Shown here one piece after another: positions 41,103 through 49,733 of a stretch of 64,000 bases of DNA (position 1 is the first letter of the stretch; each line of letters opens with the position of its first letter). The translations under genes were made by a program, and so were the position numbers. Below the pieces are notes generated by a model. It ran no database searches and had not been told where the DNA came from. It saw only the letters and a list, made by a program, of their open reading frames with translations. Source of the DNA: Streptomyces sp. NBC_00224 (GTDB taxonomy: Bacteria > Actinomycetota > Actinomycetes > Streptomycetales > Streptomycetaceae). The stretch spans positions 1,240,001 to 1,304,000 of the forward strand of contig NZ_CP108106.1 in NCBI RefSeq assembly GCF_041435195.1, given 5' to 3'.

Positions 41103-42158
41103 ATGGAATTCGGTATCAATTTCTTCCCCACCGTCGGTCCGGAAGAGAAGCCCGCCGATGTGTACTTCGACGAGGCCCTGCGGCTGGTGGAGCTCGCCGA
41201 GGAGCTCGGCTACGACCACATCAAGACCGTGGAGCACTACTTCTTCAAGTACGGCGGCTACAGCCCTGACCCGGTGACGTTCCTGGCCGCCGCGGCCGCC
41301 CGGACCAGCCGCATCAAGCTGGTCACCGGCGCCGTGATCCCGGCCTTCACGCACCCGCTGAAGCTGGCGGGCAAGCTCGCCATGCTGGACAACATCTCCA
41401 AGGGCCGCCTCCAGGTGGGCTTCGGCCGGGCCTTCCTGCCCGACGAGTTCGACGCCTTCGAGCTGGCCATGGACGAGAGCCGGCCCCGCTTCCTGGACGG
41501 CCTGCGCGCCTGCCAGAAGCTGTGGTCCGAGGAGAACGTGGTCTGGGACAGCGAGTTCCACAAGTTCGGCCCGGTCACCCTGCTCCCCCGCCCCTACCAG
41601 CGCCCGCACCCGAGGATCCTGGTGGCCGCGGCCATCACGCCCTCGTCGTGCGAGCAGGCCGGTCACGACGGCCACGGGCTGCTGCTCGTGCCGTCCATCT
41701 CCAAGCGCGAGAAGGTGCAGGAGATGCTCACCCTGTACCGCAAGGCGTACGCCGACGCGGGCCACGCGCCGGGCGGCGACGAGGTGCACCTGAGCTACGG
41801 GTGCTACCTCAGCGAGGACTCCGCCGAGGCACGGGCCAAGGGCCGTGAGTACTCGCAGCGCACCAACGCCGTGATGGTCGACGCCGTCGCCGCGTGGGGC
41901 ACCCGCCGCAGCGAGGGCTACGCCGGATACGAGGCCATCGTCGACAAGATCAAGAAGTCCGACTTCGACAAGTCGGTGGCCGAGAACAAGACGCTGGTCG
42001 GCACCCCCGACGAGGTCACCGAACGGCTGCGCACCATCCGCGAGTGGTACGGCGACGTCACCATCAGCCTCCAGATGATCTCCGGCAACCCGCCCTACGA
42101 GGAGACGGCCCGCACCGCCCGGCTCTTCGCCGAGCAGGTGATCCCGAACTTCCGGTAG
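41103..42158 (+). CDS. LLM-class flavin-dependent monooxygenase
   Basis: A 351-residue luciferase-like TIM-barrel protein: MEFGINFFPT, GYDHIKTVEHYFFKYGG, LDNISKGRLQVGFGRAF and the cofactor-binding TLLPRPYQRPHPRILVAA region. These enzymes use reduced flavin from a separate reductase to oxygenate substrates (Baeyer-Villiger, hydroxylation or C-C cleavage); the flavin reductase at 45103-45645 is a natural partner. The ATG at 41103 follows CACGGAGTAGC. It is the last gene of the operon, closed by a 14-bp hairpin. Confidence 0.87.
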   Translation: MEFGINFFPTVGPEEKPADVYFDEALRLVELAEELGYDHIKTVEHYFFKYGGYSPDPVTFLAAAAARTSRIKLVTGAVIPAFTHPLKLAGKLAMLDNISKGRLQVGFGRAFLPDEFDAFELAMDESRPRFLDGLRACQKLWSEENVVWDSEFHKFGPVTLLPRPYQRPHPRILVAAAITPSSCEQAGHDGHGLLLVPSISKREKVQEMLTLYRKAYADAGHAPGGDEVHLSYGCYLSEDSAEARAKGREYSQRTNAVMVDAVAAWGTRRSEGYAGYEAIVDKIKKSDFDKSVAENKTLVGTPDEVTERLRTIREWYGDVTISLQMISGNPPYEETARTARLFAEQVIPNFR

Positions 42159-42194
42159 GCACACGGCAGTTCGCACCACCGCGAGGCACGAGGA

Positions 42195-42227
42195 AGGGGC
42201 TCCCCCGAAACCATCGGGGGAGCCCCT
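42195..42227 (+). terminator. Terminator of the ABM-SnoaL-LLM operon
   Basis: AGGGGCTCCCCCGA pairs perfectly with TCGGGGGAGCCCCT over 14 bp, with a 5-base loop (AACCA), 37 bases after the stop codon. Confidence 0.88.
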
Positions 42228-42284
42228 CTCGTATGTCCGCTGTCAAAAGCGGTGCGTCAGACGCGGTGTATCAGGCGCGGTGCG

Positions 42285-43754
42285 TCAGGCGCCCGCGACC
42301 GAGGCCACCAGGAGCGAGGCCACGCGCGCGGCCACCGCCGAGATGGTCAGCGCGGGCGGTACGGCGCCGGACGAGCCGTGCAGCAGCGAGCTGTCGACGA
42401 CGTACAGGTTGCGCGCGCCGTGCACACTGCCGTCGGCGGCGGTGGCGAGGCCGAGCGGCACACCGCCCACCACGTTCCCGCCCGTGGTGCCGATGCGGTT
42501 GAAAGCGGTCCTGCTGCCCGGGGTGACCGCGTTGAGCCGGTCCAGGGTGTGCTGGACCGCATGGGTCGCCCGCACCGCGCGCGGGTCCTCCACGGGCCAG
42601 TTCAGGACGACGTCGTCCTTGCCCGCGTCGTAGCGGAAGGAGCCCAGGGGTTCGGTCGGCGAGGCGCCGATCGTGGTGATCCACCCCTCGTCGGACGGGG
42701 CGTCCACCCAGGGGAAGTTGAGGAGGGTCACCGGGGCGTGCGGGTTGTCCTGCCAGTCCTTGACGACGACCGAGCACGGGCCGCCCTGCGCCGGGTTGTT
42801 GGGGGCCATCCCCGTCCGGGCGGTGATCACCTCGCTGTTGCCGACCCTGGTGCCCACCGAGGCGTCCAGGCCGGGCAGGTACCCCGCGGCCTTGGCGCGC
42901 AGCAGCAGCCGGGTGGTGCCCAGCGTGCCCGCCGCCAGGACCAGGTGCGTGGTGCGCACCTCGTGCCGGGCCACCAGCGTGCCGCGCTCGTCCAGTTCGT
43001 CGTACGAGACCAGGTGGCCGTCGCCCTGCGGACGGATCCCGGTGACCACGCTGAGCGGGCGCACCTCGACGCGGCCCGTCGCCTCGGCGCGGGCCAGGAC
43101 GGTGAGGTCGACGCTGCGCTGGGCGCCGCTGTTCACCCCGAAGACGTTGAGCCCGGCGATGTGCGAGGCGGCCCGGCGGCCGGCCATCTCCTCGCGGACC
43201 GCGTCCCAGTCGACGGCCAGGTCGACCAGGTCGTAGGGGATGCCCGCCCGCTCCAGCTGGTCCATGAAGTCGCGCGAGGAGCGGTAGAAGTCCGAGTCGA
43301 GGACGTCCTTCGGTATCGGGGAGCAGCCGATCAGCTCCCGCGCCTGCGGGTACCAGACGTCGTGCATCTCCTGCTGGTCGAGGAAGTCCCCGAAGGCCCG
43401 GCGGAACAGCTCCGGCGAGGGCTCGACCATCGTGCCGTTGCTGAGCAGCGAGGCGCCGCCGACACCGGCCGCGGCGATCATCGTCAGGCCCTCGCCCTCC
43501 AGGGATTCGAGGACGCCGGGGTAGATGTCGAGCGTCTGGTCGGTGAGCGGGGACTTCGGGCTCAGCCAGGACGCGCGGCCGTCCGGTCGGTGCTGGGTGG
43601 CGAAGGTGTCGCCGTCGGCGCCGACCTGCCAGCGGCGGCCGCGCTCAAGCACGATCGTGGCGACCCCGGCCTCGGCGAGCCGCAGGGCCGCGATCGATCC
43701 GGCGTAACCGCTGCCGACGACCAGGGCGTCGGTGCGGTGCTGATGGGTTTCCAT
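42285..43754 (-). CDS. GMC-family (cholesterol oxidase-like) oxidoreductase
   Basis: A 489-residue FAD protein with GSGYAG in an N-terminal Rossmann motif (residues 14-19), the AAGVGGASLLSNG FAD region, VLAAGTLGTTRLLL and a C-terminal NLYVVDSSLLHG followed by GAVPPALT. The closest type is the cholesterol oxidase-like GMC group; GMC oxidoreductases oxidise alcohols. There is no signal peptide, so it is cytoplasmic, unlike secreted cholesterol oxidases. The ATG at 43754 follows AGAGAGG. The phosphotransferase gene ends about 80 bases upstream on the same strand. Confidence 0.84.
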   Translation of the reverse strand: METHQHRTDALVVGSGYAGSIAALRLAEAGVATIVLERGRRWQVGADGDTFATQHRPDGRASWLSPKSPLTDQTLDIYPGVLESLEGEGLTMIAAAGVGGASLLSNGTMVEPSPELFRRAFGDFLDQQEMHDVWYPQARELIGCSPIPKDVLDSDFYRSSRDFMDQLERAGIPYDLVDLAVDWDAVREEMAGRRAASHIAGLNVFGVNSGAQRSVDLTVLARAEATGRVEVRPLSVVTGIRPQGDGHLVSYDELDERGTLVARHEVRTTHLVLAAGTLGTTRLLLRAKAAGYLPGLDASVGTRVGNSEVITARTGMAPNNPAQGGPCSVVVKDWQDNPHAPVTLLNFPWVDAPSDEGWITTIGASPTEPLGSFRYDAGKDDVVLNWPVEDPRAVRATHAVQHTLDRLNAVTPGSRTAFNRIGTTGGNVVGGVPLGLATAADGSVHGARNLYVVDSSLLHGSSGAVPPALTISAVAARVASLLVASVAGA

Positions 43755-43835
43755 GGGACGGCCTCTCTGAACGGGTCCGAACATACGTAAGGGTTAGGCG
43801 AGTTGGGCGTGTGGGGGGAAGCGGGGGCATGGGAC

Positions 43836-44909
43836 TCAGCCCAGCGGTTCCAGCGTGCGGGCGAGCAGGTTGGCGGCGTTGCGCGCCAGCGGGACGTCGG
43901 CCTCGGCGGCGACCAAGCCGTGTTCCACCAGGAGCCGTCCCACCCGGGAGGCGATCAGGGCGAACCGGAAGCCCGCGAACACCTCGTACCAGTCCATGTG
44001 TGCCGCGACGGGCCGCCCCGCCAGCTCCTCGTAGCGCCGTATCGTCTCGGCGCGCCCGGGAAGCCCGGCCAGCCGGGGTGCGCCGACGCCTTCGCTGAGG
44101 TGCCGGTCGAGGTAGAGGTACCAGCCGAGGTCGGCCTCGCCGGGGCCCAGGAAGGTCATCTCCCAGTCCAGTACGGCCACGGGGGCCACACCGGAGAACA
44201 TCAGGTTGCCCAGGCGCGCGTCACCCCACAGCAGGCTCGGCCGCTCCGGCTCGGGCGGCAGCCCGCCCCGCAGCAGCGCCAGCGCCTCGCGGACCGGCAC
44301 CGAGTCCGCGCCACCGAAGTGGTCCATGTGGGCTTCGTAGTAGTCGAGTTGGGCGCCGAGGCCGTACGGGCCGTGTGCCGAGAGGCGCAGGCCGTCGAGG
44401 CCGAGCGCGGTGACGTCGAGGCGGTGGATGCGGTGCAGCGCCTCCACACCGCCCCACCACACCGCCGCGCGGCCGCCTTCGTCGAGCGCGGCCACCGGTC
44501 CGCCGTCGCGGTGGTACGAGGGCAGGTCCGGCGGGACCCAGCCCTCGACGCGGTCCATGGCGTAGAAGGGCGCGCCGAGCAGTCCGGGGTCGGGCTCGAA
44601 GCCGATGACACCGGGCACCGGAACATCGGTGTCCCGCAGGGCGTCGAGGACGCGGTACTCCTCGTCGAGCCGGGAGCCCGGCATCACCTGATAGCGGGTG
44701 GGGGCGACCCGGACGACCAGGCGGCGGTGCCGCTCGGCGCCCGCCCGCCCCCACTTGGTGTCCACGAGCAGCGTCTCGTTGGAGAAGCCGAGGCCCTCGG
44801 GCACCTCGACGCGGACGCGCAGGTCCGCCGCCTCCGGCAGGCGTTCACCGAGCCAGGTCGTCAGATGTTTCCGGGTGAGTTCGGGATCACGTTGCTGGGG
44901 CACGGGCAT
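43836..44909 (-). CDS. Phosphotransferase (APH/ACAD10-like) family protein
   Basis: A 357-residue APH-fold kinase with an ATP-binding N-terminal lobe (GLGFSNETLLVD), catalytic loop LLWGDARLGNLMF (Asp and Asn; WGD where HGD is usual) and metal-binding VLDWEMTFLG. This subtype often occurs in CoA and steroid-type metabolic clusters, where it phosphorylates hydroxyacyl or hydroxy substrates. The ATG at 44909 follows GGAGGAG. It diverges from the flavin reductase gene. Confidence 0.83.
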   Translation of the reverse strand: MPVPQQRDPELTRKHLTTWLGERLPEAADLRVRVEVPEGLGFSNETLLVDTKWGRAGAERHRRLVVRVAPTRYQVMPGSRLDEEYRVLDALRDTDVPVPGVIGFEPDPGLLGAPFYAMDRVEGWVPPDLPSYHRDGGPVAALDEGGRAAVWWGGVEALHRIHRLDVTALGLDGLRLSAHGPYGLGAQLDYYEAHMDHFGGADSVPVREALALLRGGLPPEPERPSLLWGDARLGNLMFSGVAPVAVLDWEMTFLGPGEADLGWYLYLDRHLSEGVGAPRLAGLPGRAETIRRYEELAGRPVAAHMDWYEVFAGFRFALIASRVGRLLVEHGLVAAEADVPLARNAANLLARTLEPLG

Positions 44910-45102
44910 GGCCGGCTCCTCCATCCATATACGGGTGTCCCCCATGGTCGAGGTGGCCGATGGGGGGCGGATGGAGGATGAACGGCGACGCCGGGCGCGG
45001 CGTGACGCGCTCATCGGCGGCTCTGCATCCGCCTCCGACCGGTTCCCCAACCGCCTCCCCCAGCATGGCTGTTGACCAGAGAACACCATTTGGGAGGTCG
45101 AC

Positions 45103-45645
45103 ATGTCCTGGGCACCGCCTGTGGGTGCGTTTGTGGAGCCGCAGCTGTTCCGGCACATACTCGGCCACGTCCCGAGCCCCGTCACCGTGGTCACCGCGGC
45201 GACGGCGGCCGGGCCCGCCGGGCTTGTGGTGGGGTCGTTCGTGTCGGTGTCGCTGGAGCCGCCGCTCGTCGGCATCTTCATCGACGAGAAGTCGGTGAGC
45301 TGGCCGCCGATGAGCGAGGCGGGGTCCTTCACCGTCAACATCCTCGCCCATGACCAGCAGGAGCTGTGCGCGCGCTTCGCCAAGAGCGGCGGGCCGGGCG
45401 ACACCGCGGGCAAGTTCGCCGGTCTGACGTGGTGGGAGTCGCCGCACGGCAACCCGGTGCTGCCGGGCACCACCGCCTGGCTGGACTGTCTGGTGCGCCA
45501 GGTCCAGCGGCTCGGCGACCACTTCTTCGCCGTCGCCGAGGTGGTGGGTCTGGGGGTGGACGCCGCGCGCCCGCCGCTGGTCTTCCACCGGGGCGCCCTG
45601 CACACCGTCGCGCCCTCCTCCGAGGCGTCGGCCGAGCACGGCTAG
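45103..45645 (+). CDS. Flavin reductase (HpaC-like)
   Basis: A 180-residue flavin reductase of the HpaC/split-barrel type: FRHILGHVPSPVTVVTAAT, VGSFVSVSLEPPLVGIFI, FTVNILAHDQQELCARFA and the LVFHRGALH end. It supplies reduced FMN or FAD to two-component monooxygenases and is a fitting partner for the LLM monooxygenase at 41103-42158. The ATG at 45103 follows GGGAGGTCGAC. A 17-bp hairpin ends the transcript. Confidence 0.88.
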   Translation: MSWAPPVGAFVEPQLFRHILGHVPSPVTVVTAATAAGPAGLVVGSFVSVSLEPPLVGIFIDEKSVSWPPMSEAGSFTVNILAHDQQELCARFAKSGGPGDTAGKFAGLTWWESPHGNPVLPGTTAWLDCLVRQVQRLGDHFFAVAEVVGLGVDAARPPLVFHRGALHTVAPSSEASAEHG

Positions 45646-45662
45646 CGTTCGCGCCGGACCAT

Positions 45663-45699
45663 GACGTCGCCCCGCCGGTCGAACCGGCGGGGCGACGTC
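45663..45699. terminator. Bidirectional terminator hairpin
   Basis: GACGTCGCCCCGCCGGT and its exact complement form a 17-bp stem with a 3-base loop (CGA) between the convergent flavin reductase and metallo-beta-lactamase-fold genes. Confidence 0.88.
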
Positions 45700-45728
45700 G
45701 TGCGCTGTGCGCTCGGGCCGGACAGAGC

Positions 45729-46697
45729 TCAGGCCAGACAGACCAGTGCGCTCCCGCCGTTGAGGCGGGCCATCTCGCCCATCACCGGGGCCGAGCGGAT
45801 CTGGGTGTCCAGGGGCTTGCCGAGCGCCTCGGAGTAGGCGCGGTGCAGATTGGCCACCAGCCGCTCCGGGTCGCGCAGCTCCGCGTACGCGCCGAGCTGG
45901 GTGTCGCGGGCCGCCTCGAAGGGACTGATTCCCGCCTCGGTCCCTTTCCTGGCGACCTCCTGCAACCAGCGCAGATACGCCTCCGCCTCGTCGAGGGCCT
46001 CGGGCCCGGCCACCGGCCCGTGCCCGCCCACGACGGTACGGGGCTCAAGCGCCCGCAGCCGCGCGATCGCCTCCAGGGAGCCGACGATCGACCCCGCGAG
46101 CAGGAACGGCGTGCAGCCCGGCATCAGGACGTCGCCCGCGAACAGCACCCGGTGCTCGGGCACCCACACCACGACGTCGTTGTTGGAGTGCGCCGGGCCC
46201 ACGTACAGCAGCTCGACCGCCAGCTCGTCGACGTACACCGTCAGCCGGTCCTCGAAGGTCACCATCGGCAGGGAGCGGCCGAGGTCGCCGAGGTCGCCCC
46301 AGTCGGTGTCGGGCCACACGTGTTTGAGGCCCTCGCCCTTCTCGGCCATCTCGGCGCGGGTGTGCGCGTGCGCGATGACGGTGGCGTGCGGGGCGGCGAC
46401 GGCGTTGCCGAAGGTGTGGTCGCCGTGGTGATGGGTGTTCAGGACGGTGCGCGGCTCGGCGCCGCCGAGTTCGAGCGCGGCGGCGCGCAGGGCGCGGGCC
46501 CTGGCCTCGGTGGCCGCGGTGTCGACGAGCGCCACCGAGTGGGGGCCGGCGAGGATCCCGGCGTTGTTCAGGCACCAGCCCCCGTCGGGCTGGACGTACG
46601 CGAAGATCCGGTCGGCCACCTCCTCCACTCGGGGCGGCGGTACCTGGGCGAGGTGGCTGTCGGAGGGCGTTGTGGATGGCAGGCTCATGCGTTCCAC
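45729..46697 (-). CDS. Metallo-beta-lactamase-fold hydrolase
   Basis: A 322-residue protein with the full zinc motif THHHGDH (His89, His90, His91, Asp93, His94), AHSNND, GDVLMPG and GGHGPV, as in MBL-fold hydrolases (glyoxalase II or quorum-quenching types). There is no signal peptide. In polyketide clusters such proteins act as thioesterases or cyclases. I chose the GTG at 46697 because AGGAGG precedes it by 10 bases. Transcription is from the same strand as the quinone oxidoreductase and SDR genes upstream. Confidence 0.84.
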   Translation of the reverse strand: MERMSLPSTTPSDSHLAQVPPPRVEEVADRIFAYVQPDGGWCLNNAGILAGPHSVALVDTAATEARARALRAAALELGGAEPRTVLNTHHHGDHTFGNAVAAPHATVIAHAHTRAEMAEKGEGLKHVWPDTDWGDLGDLGRSLPMVTFEDRLTVYVDELAVELLYVGPAHSNNDVVVWVPEHRVLFAGDVLMPGCTPFLLAGSIVGSLEAIARLRALEPRTVVGGHGPVAGPEALDEAEAYLRWLQEVARKGTEAGISPFEAARDTQLGAYAELRDPERLVANLHRAYSEALGKPLDTQIRSAPVMGEMARLNGGSALVCLA

Positions 46698-46778
46698 GGT
46701 GGCCGGACCTCCTGGAGGACAGGAGGTGCGCCGATGACCGGCGGCTGGAGGGACCCGGGCCGCGTCACGGCAGGGGGA

Positions 46779-46810
46779 GGGCCCGGCGGTCCGCACAAAC
46801 CGCCGGGCCC
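46779..46810 (-). terminator. Terminator hairpin after the quinone oxidoreductase gene
   Basis: GGGCCCGGCGGT and ACCGCCGGGCCC form a 12-bp perfect stem with an 8-base loop, downstream of the gene that ends at 46825. Confidence 0.75.
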
Positions 46811-46824
46811 AGGGGAGGAAGGTC

Positions 46825-47742
46825 TCAGAGGGTGAGGACGACCTTGCCGTTTGCCTGCCGCTGCCGCAGCGCGTCGAGCGCGGGCTCGGGATCGCTCCAG
46901 GACCCGACGGCCGCGACCTCGGGAGTGAGCCGCCCCTCGGCCACCAGGCGCACCAGCGAGGCGAGGTCCCGGGCGACGCTGCGGCGGGTCACCTCGTCGA
47001 AGAGGTGGAGATAGCTGATCCGCAGTCCGGGGCGCGCATGGCCCCAGTCCAGCGGCAGCCGCAGTTCCTCACGCACGGTGTTGCCGTAGCACACGACCGT
47101 GCCTCCCGGCCGTACGCGCCCGAAGGCGCCGGCGAGCACCCGCCCGCCGACGCTGTCGACGAGGACGTCCACCGGACCGCCGGTGGCGTCGCCCTCCTCG
47201 TACGTCTCGACGGTGTGGGCGCCCAGGGACCGCAGGCCCTCCGCGCGGCCCGGGGAGCCGACCTGGGCGATCACCTCGGCGCCGGCCGCGGCGGCGAGCT
47301 GCACCAGCATCCGGCCCACGCCGCCGCCCGCGCCGGTGATCAGCACGGACCTGCCGAGCAGCGGTCCCGCGTACTCCAGTGCGTACAGCGCGGTCAGTCC
47401 GGCCACCGGCAGAGCCGCGGCGGCGGGCCACTCCATGCCGCTGGGCACGGGGGTGAGCCGGGTCGGCGACAGGGCTATCCGCTCGGCCCAGCCGTCGCGT
47501 TCGGCGAGCGCGGTGACGCGGGTGCCGGCCGCGGGCCCGGTCCCGTCGGCGGCGGCGCGCAGGACCGTGCCCGCCACGTCCCAGCCGAGCCGGGACCCCG
47601 GGGGAAGCTGCCCCATCAGTGCGAGCTCACCGCGGTTGACGGCGATCGCGTGCACCTCCACGAGCGCCTGGTCGGGGCGCGGCTCGGGCTCGGCGACCGA
47701 GTCGAGGCGCAGTCCGGAGTCACCGGACACCAGTGCCTTCAC
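46825..47742 (-). CDS. Quinone oxidoreductase/MDR-family NADPH-dependent reductase
   Basis: A 305-residue medium-chain dehydrogenase: an N-terminal groES-like fold (RLDSVAEPEPRPDQALVEV), LGWDVAGTVL, and a nucleotide fold GAGGGVGRMLVQLAAAAGAEV at about residues 138-158. There are no zinc-binding cysteines, so it is the zinc-free quinone oxidoreductase or enoyl-reductase type. I used the GTG at 47742 with GGAGG upstream; the in-frame ATG at 47772 has no site. It is co-directional with the SDR gene upstream across a 138-base gap. Confidence 0.82.
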   Translation of the reverse strand: MKALVSGDSGLRLDSVAEPEPRPDQALVEVHAIAVNRGELALMGQLPPGSRLGWDVAGTVLRAAADGTGPAAGTRVTALAERDGWAERIALSPTRLTPVPSGMEWPAAAALPVAGLTALYALEYAGPLLGRSVLITGAGGGVGRMLVQLAAAAGAEVIAQVGSPGRAEGLRSLGAHTVETYEEGDATGGPVDVLVDSVGGRVLAGAFGRVRPGGTVVCYGNTVREELRLPLDWGHARPGLRISYLHLFDEVTRRSVARDLASLVRLVAEGRLTPEVAAVGSWSDPEPALDALRQRQANGKVVLTL

Positions 47743-47804
47743 GAGGCCTCCGCCCAAGTCGCTTTGGTCCATGGGGACATGGTTGTGGATCTCCTTCTCG
47801 GAAG

Positions 47805-47832
47805 GTTACGAGGGCGACGAAAGTTACGAGGG
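47805..47832. repeat. Direct repeat in the gap between SDR and quinone oxidoreductase genes
   Basis: GTTACGAGGG occurs at 47805-47814 and again at 47823-47832, an 18-base period. It may be a binding site for a helical-phase activator, or chance. Confidence 0.4.
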
Positions 47833-47880
47833 TTGCTGCTCAGCGGTGCGTACGAGGTCCGGGCCGCGGGTGGTCGCCGG

Positions 47881-48618
47881 TCACCACCTCAGCCCGCCGT
47901 TGACCTCCAGGACATGGCCGTTGACGTAGTCGGAGCCGTCGTCGGCCAGGAAGAGCGCGGCGTCGGCGACCTCCTCGGCCCGCCCGGCGCGCCCGGCCGC
48001 GATCTTGCCGCGGTAGTAGTCCCAGAGGGCTTCGTGGCGGGCCAGCTGGCGCCCCATCCCCTCGTCGATGAAGCCAGGGCTCAGGCAGTTCACCGTGATG
48101 GGCTGTCCCGCCAGTTCGACGGCGACGACCCGGGTGAGCATCTCGATCCCGGCCTTCGACGCCGCGTACGCCGACGAGCCGGGGGCCACCCGGGTCGCCA
48201 GGGCCGACGACATGGTGATGACGCGGCCCCCGCCGTCGCGCAAGAGGTACGGCACCGCTGAACGCACGGACAGAAACGTACCGTTGAGGTTGGTGGAGAT
48301 GACGTCCGCCCAGTGGGCGGCGTCCAGCCGCTCGGCCGGACCGGCCCGGCTGACGCCCGCGCCGGCCACCAGGACGTCCAGGCGGCCGTATGCCTCGTAC
48401 GTGCCGCGCATCAGTGCTTCCACCGAGTCCGGGTCGCGGACGTCGACGGGGTGGTAGGCGAGGTCGCCCTCGCCCACCGGCGGCAGTTCGCGTCCCTCGT
48501 CGGGCTCGCGGGCGGCGCAGACGACGCGGCACCCTTCCTTGGCGTATGCCTGGGCGATCGCGTACCCCAGGCCTTTGGTGCCACCGGTGACGATGGCGAC
48601 CTTCCCTGCGAGTCGCAC
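47881..48618 (-). CDS. Short-chain dehydrogenase/reductase (FabG-like)
   Basis: A 245-residue SDR: VTGGTKGLGYAIAQAYA cofactor region (residues 9-25), VAGAG in place of NNAG, SSA and YAASK active site, and YVNGHVLEVNGGLRW at the end. The FabG-type end and lengths suggest a ketoreductase. The GTG at 48618 follows GAGGAGG. It diverges from the SARP activator gene across a 216-base gap, which is common for activators and their first target. Confidence 0.87.
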   Translation of the reverse strand: MRLAGKVAIVTGGTKGLGYAIAQAYAKEGCRVVCAAREPDEGRELPPVGEGDLAYHPVDVRDPDSVEALMRGTYEAYGRLDVLVAGAGVSRAGPAERLDAAHWADVISTNLNGTFLSVRSAVPYLLRDGGGRVITMSSALATRVAPGSSAYAASKAGIEMLTRVVAVELAGQPITVNCLSPGFIDEGMGRQLARHEALWDYYRGKIAAGRAGRAEEVADAALFLADDGSDYVNGHVLEVNGGLRW

Positions 48619-48680
48619 GTGTGCCTCCTCGGGGATCGTGTCGACGGGGGCCGACGTTACGGAATCCCGAGGGAGGCTGA

Positions 48681-48777
48681 CTGAACTCCCGATGGGGGGC
48701 CGCGATGGAGCGAGTTGACGGATCCTGAACTCTCCTGGGAGAGCTGCCCGGACCCCGGGGATAGTCTCGCTGAACAA
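48681..48777 (+). promoter_or_regulatory. Three CTGAAC repeats upstream of the SARP gene
   Basis: CTGAACTC occurs at 48681 and 48725 and CTGAACAA at 48770, so the copies are 44 and 45 bases apart, about four helical turns. SARP activators bind direct repeats in the same helical phase, usually closer together. A possible -10 (GATAGT) overlaps the last unit. Confidence 0.35.
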
Positions 48778-48834
48778 CGAAGCCGTCGGTCGTCGCCGGT
48801 TTCGTTATTACGGGGAAACAAGCGAGAGGTCGTC

Positions 48835-49671
48835 ATGGAATTCTCGGTGCTCGGTTCGCTGCGCGTGCGTGAAAACGGTCACGATTACGCCCCCACGGCA
48901 CCCAAACAGCGCCAGCTCCTCGCGCTGCTCGTCTTCAACGCCAATCAGGTCGTCACGGTCGGCACATGTATCGAGGAGCTGTGGGGAGAAAGCCCCCCGG
49001 ATACCGGGCTTTCCACGCTCCAGTCGTACGTTCTGCAGCTCAGGCGCATCCTGAAGCGGGTGCCACGCATCGGCAGCCTCAAGGCGGCGCGCGAATTGCT
49101 GCAGACCAGGGACGGCGGATATCTGCTCGCCGTCCACCCCGAGGAACTCGACGTCAATCTCTTTCACGAGCTCGTACGACAGGGCAGGTCCGAACTCGGT
49201 AAGAACGACGCCGCCGCTTCCGAACTGCTGTCGACAGCACTGGGGTTGTGGCAGGGATCGGCACTCTCCGACGTCCAGGCGGGACCCGTTCTGCGTATTC
49301 ATCTGGCGGGCCTGGAGGAAACCCGGATCAGCGTCCAGGAACAGCGCATCGACGCCGATCTCAGGCTCGGCAGGCACCATGACCTTCTCGGTGAACTGAG
49401 CGCGCTGTGCGCGTCGTATCCCACCCATGAGAATCTGCACGCCCAGTTCATGCTGGCGCTGAGCCGTTCCGGCCGACGCACCCAGGCGCTGGAGGTCGTA
49501 CAGCGGCTGCGCAGGATGCTGGGCGACGAACTCGGGCTCGAACCGTCCCCCCGGATGAACCGTCTCCACCAGGCGGTGCTGGCCTGTGACCCGGTGATCG
49601 ACGCCCCCAGGGAGACCATCCCGCTGCTCTCGCTCGACCTGCTGGCCCACAGCGGAGCCCGCTCGGCCTGA
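48835..49671 (+). CDS. SARP-family (AfsR/DnrI-type) transcriptional activator
   Basis: A 278-residue protein with an OmpR-type winged helix (TAPKQRQLLALLVFNANQVV then LQSYVLQLRRIL, about residues 18-76) followed by the bacterial transcriptional activation domain (LFHELVRQGRSELG to LRRMLGDELGLEPSPRM). This is the classic pathway-specific activator of Streptomyces antibiotic clusters, so the neighbouring oxidative block is probably switched on by it. The ATG at 48835 follows AGAGGTCGTC. It is followed directly by a strong hairpin terminator. Confidence 0.9.
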   Translation: MEFSVLGSLRVRENGHDYAPTAPKQRQLLALLVFNANQVVTVGTCIEELWGESPPDTGLSTLQSYVLQLRRILKRVPRIGSLKAARELLQTRDGGYLLAVHPEELDVNLFHELVRQGRSELGKNDAAASELLSTALGLWQGSALSDVQAGPVLRIHLAGLEETRISVQEQRIDADLRLGRHHDLLGELSALCASYPTHENLHAQFMLALSRSGRRTQALEVVQRLRRMLGDELGLEPSPRMNRLHQAVLACDPVIDAPRETIPLLSLDLLAHSGARSA

Positions 49672-49688
49672 CCCTGAAAGCACGCCGG

Positions 49689-49733
49689 AACGCCCGGCCG
49701 CGAAGACCTCCACGGTCTTCGCGGCCGGGCGTT
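49689..49733 (+). terminator. Strong terminator of the SARP gene
   Basis: A 20-bp perfect stem (AACGCCCGGCCGCGAAGACC and its complement) with a 5-base loop TCCAC ends in a short T-rich run. Confidence 0.92.

Noticed and set aside
40083..42179. A 698-codon minus-strand frame opposite the SDR and LLM genes
   Set aside because: Antisense shadow; both opposite genes have complete family motifs.
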